Shown in pieces: positions 6,671-7,573 of a stretch of 7,573 bases of DNA. Made by a program: the position numbers and the translations under genes. Under the pieces are notes generated by a model. It ran no database searches. It was not told the origin of the DNA and worked only from the letters and a program-made list of their open reading frames with translations. Each line of letters opens with the position of its first letter. The first letter of the stretch is position 1. The DNA is from Flavipsychrobacter sp964461535 (GTDB lineage Bacteria > Bacteroidota > Bacteroidia > Chitinophagales > Chitinophagaceae), in NCBI GenBank assembly GCA_964461535.1, contig CAYWUY010000104.1, positions 1 through 7,573 on the forward strand, in the 5' to 3' direction.

Positions 6671-6803
6671 GTGTTAAAGTTAAGCCTATTTAGGTCAGTA
6701 ATGCTACACTTCGTACTGCATTTGCAGGTTTTAACCTTTGTAGCAGTCGCTTTGGCACGCTGTTTGACTTACCTATCAGTGAGCATCAAAGTTTAATTTA
6801 AAA
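6671..6803. promoter_or_regulatory. divergent intergenic region with candidate promoters
   Basis: These 133 bases separate the minus-strand channel-like gene from the plus-strand lipoprotein gene, so both must be transcribed from here. For the minus strand, TAACTTTA (6682-6675) matches TAnnTTTG except at the last base. For the plus strand there are two 5-of-6 matches: TGCATTTG (6717-6724) and AACCTTTG (6733-6740). A perfect 5-bp inverted repeat, CTGCA-TT-TGCAG, lies at 6716-6727 and overlaps the first of these. No coding sequence is evident. Confidence 0.4.
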
Positions 6804-7460
6804 ATGAGAACGAAATTCTTACATATTGTTTTATTGGTCATGGGGTTAACCGCCCTTACGTTCTCCTCATGTATCAAAGCTACCGTTTACGAGGTTTCTC
6901 CTTCTAATACCGATCTTACTTGGCAATACACATTTACCGAGCAATATAACAATGGCGATATGTTTGGCTGGAACTACTCTAGCACCTACGACTCTTGTTA
7001 TGGCACCGTAATGAATGGCTATTACCAACTGGTAAACTACAGCCAAACCCACCATTACTACAACCTTATATCTACCGGGCAAAATCTATCGTCTAGCTAC
7101 GATGTTAAGGCCAGCATGCAGTTCGACAATGCTATGGGCTTAATGTTTGCCGCTTCCGATGTCAATAATGGCTATTTCTTTTATGTAGATGCCGCCGGCT
7201 ACTATGCCGTATATCGCATAGGTGGTCCTGCGTCTTTAACCAATACCATTATTCCGGCTACCTATGTAGGCTCATTGATATCTAGGTCTTCTTACAACAG
7301 CCTGGAAGTACTACAGTCCGGCGGATTCTGGAAAGGCTACATCAATGGTACTCTGGTATTTACCACCACAGCATTAGCTCCTTATGGCAATCAGTTTGGC
7401 TTTGGTATACTACCTGCCACAGTAGGCTATGTAGACTATCTACAAATCAACTACTATTAA
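6804..7460 (+). CDS. secreted lipoprotein with probable LamG/ConA-like beta-sandwich domain
   Basis: This encodes 218 residues. The N-terminus has a basic start (MRTK), a hydrophobic core at about 6-20 and a cysteine at 23 in LTFSSC. It thus resembles a lipoprotein signal peptide, with a loose lipobox of the kind common in Bacteroidetes. The mature protein would be lipid-anchored in the cell envelope. The rest is rich in Tyr, Asn, Ser and Gly and predicted to be beta-strand. The order of elements resembles laminin-G/concanavalin-like jelly-roll domains such as those in DUF1080-type proteins. These are GLMFAASDVNNGYFFYV (112-128), YNSLEVLQSGGFWKGYINGT (164-183) and a closing VGYVDYLQI (207-215). 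Such domains often bind carbohydrate, but no catalytic residues can be named and no binding activity is shown. The ATG at 6804 directly begins the signal peptide. It appears to be a single-gene unit transcribed away from the minus-strand group. Confidence 0.82.
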   Translation: MRTKFLHIVLLVMGLTALTFSSCIKATVYEVSPSNTDLTWQYTFTEQYNNGDMFGWNYSSTYDSCYGTVMNGYYQLVNYSQTHHYYNLISTGQNLSSSYDVKASMQFDNAMGLMFAASDVNNGYFFYVDAAGYYAVYRIGGPASLTNTIIPATYVGSLISRSSYNSLEVLQSGGFWKGYINGTLVFTTTALAPYGNQFGFGILPATVGYVDYLQINYY

Positions 7461-7573
7461 TAGCCCGCTTCGTAAGCCGAGAAGCTCCCAAAACCATCTG
7501 CACAAACCAATCTCCCCAATCAACTACCACGGTGGAAGAAGAAGCCTAGCCGCCTCAAAAACGGCAGCTAGCC
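7461..7573. other. non-coding C/A-rich tail with imperfect inverted repeats
   Basis: I see no gene here in either direction. The plus strand is notably rich in C and A and poor in T compared with the coding regions. A short inverted repeat, GCTTC (7467-7471) with GAAGC (7481-7485), lies just after the lipoprotein stop. It has no U-tract after it, so it is a poor intrinsic terminator. At the window edge, CCG (7550-7552) pairs with CGG (7562-7564), and CTAG (7546-7549) with CTAG (7568-7571) around a bulge. The second structure may continue beyond the window. Confidence 0.35.

Noticed and set aside
6867..7082. 71-residue minus-strand open frame inside the lipoprotein gene
   Set aside because: It is antisense to a gene with a clear signal peptide and domain-like pattern, and has no features of its own.
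7467..7485. Intrinsic terminator after the lipoprotein gene
   Set aside because: The stem is only 5 bp with a 9-base loop and no T-run follows it.
1..7573. Mobile element, CRISPR array, tRNA or rRNA
   Set aside because: No transposase or integrase, spaced direct repeats, terminal inverted repeats or recognisable RNA gene cores were found on either strand.

Overview
This window looks like part of a draft Bacteroidetes (Bacteroidota) genome, plausibly a Chitinophagaceae-type organism. Three things point there. Start codons have no recognisable Shine-Dalgarno sequence. At least two genes are preceded by a good match to the Bacteroidetes sigma factor -7 box (TAnnTTTG: TATCTTTG at 1441-1448 and, on the minus strand, TACCTTTG at 6291-6284). 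The gene families (RecQ with a long C-terminal extension, sigma factor with a multi-span membrane partner, loose-lipobox lipoprotein) also fit that phylum. The genus-level guess is inference. A run of exactly 100 N (2219-2318) marks a scaffold gap.

Region 1 (74-1431, plus strand) is a tight three-gene unit. It holds a small 89-residue membrane protein, an ECF-type sigma factor starting at TTG three bases later, and a four-span membrane protein whose ATG overlaps the sigma stop codon (ATGA). The last is the natural candidate for a regulator of the sigma factor, although it has none of the usual zinc anti-sigma residues. Region 2 (1474-3628, plus strand) has two FAD-dependent oxidoreductases separated by 2 bases and read from a clear promoter. 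The first is an HI0933/YhiN/BaiN-family flavoprotein interrupted by the assembly gap; the second is a DAO-family oxidoreductase.

Region 3 (3629-6670, minus strand) converges on region 2 with no base between the two stop codons. Read in the minus direction it encodes a two-span membrane protein resembling a K+ channel pore without the filter signature, then a PaaI-type hotdog thioesterase with its own internal promoter, then RecQ helicase 14 bases later. Region 4 (6671-7573) is a divergent intergenic region, a lipoprotein with a probable LamG/ConA-like beta-sandwich domain, and a non-coding C/A-rich tail with small inverted repeats.

Most of the window is ordinary chromosomal housekeeping and accessory content. 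I see no mobile element, CRISPR array, tRNA or rRNA. The parts most worth a second look are the noncanonical sigma/membrane-protein unit and the filterless channel-like protein. The thioesterase start and the gap-broken flavoprotein are annotation corrections that matter to any reuse of this sequence.
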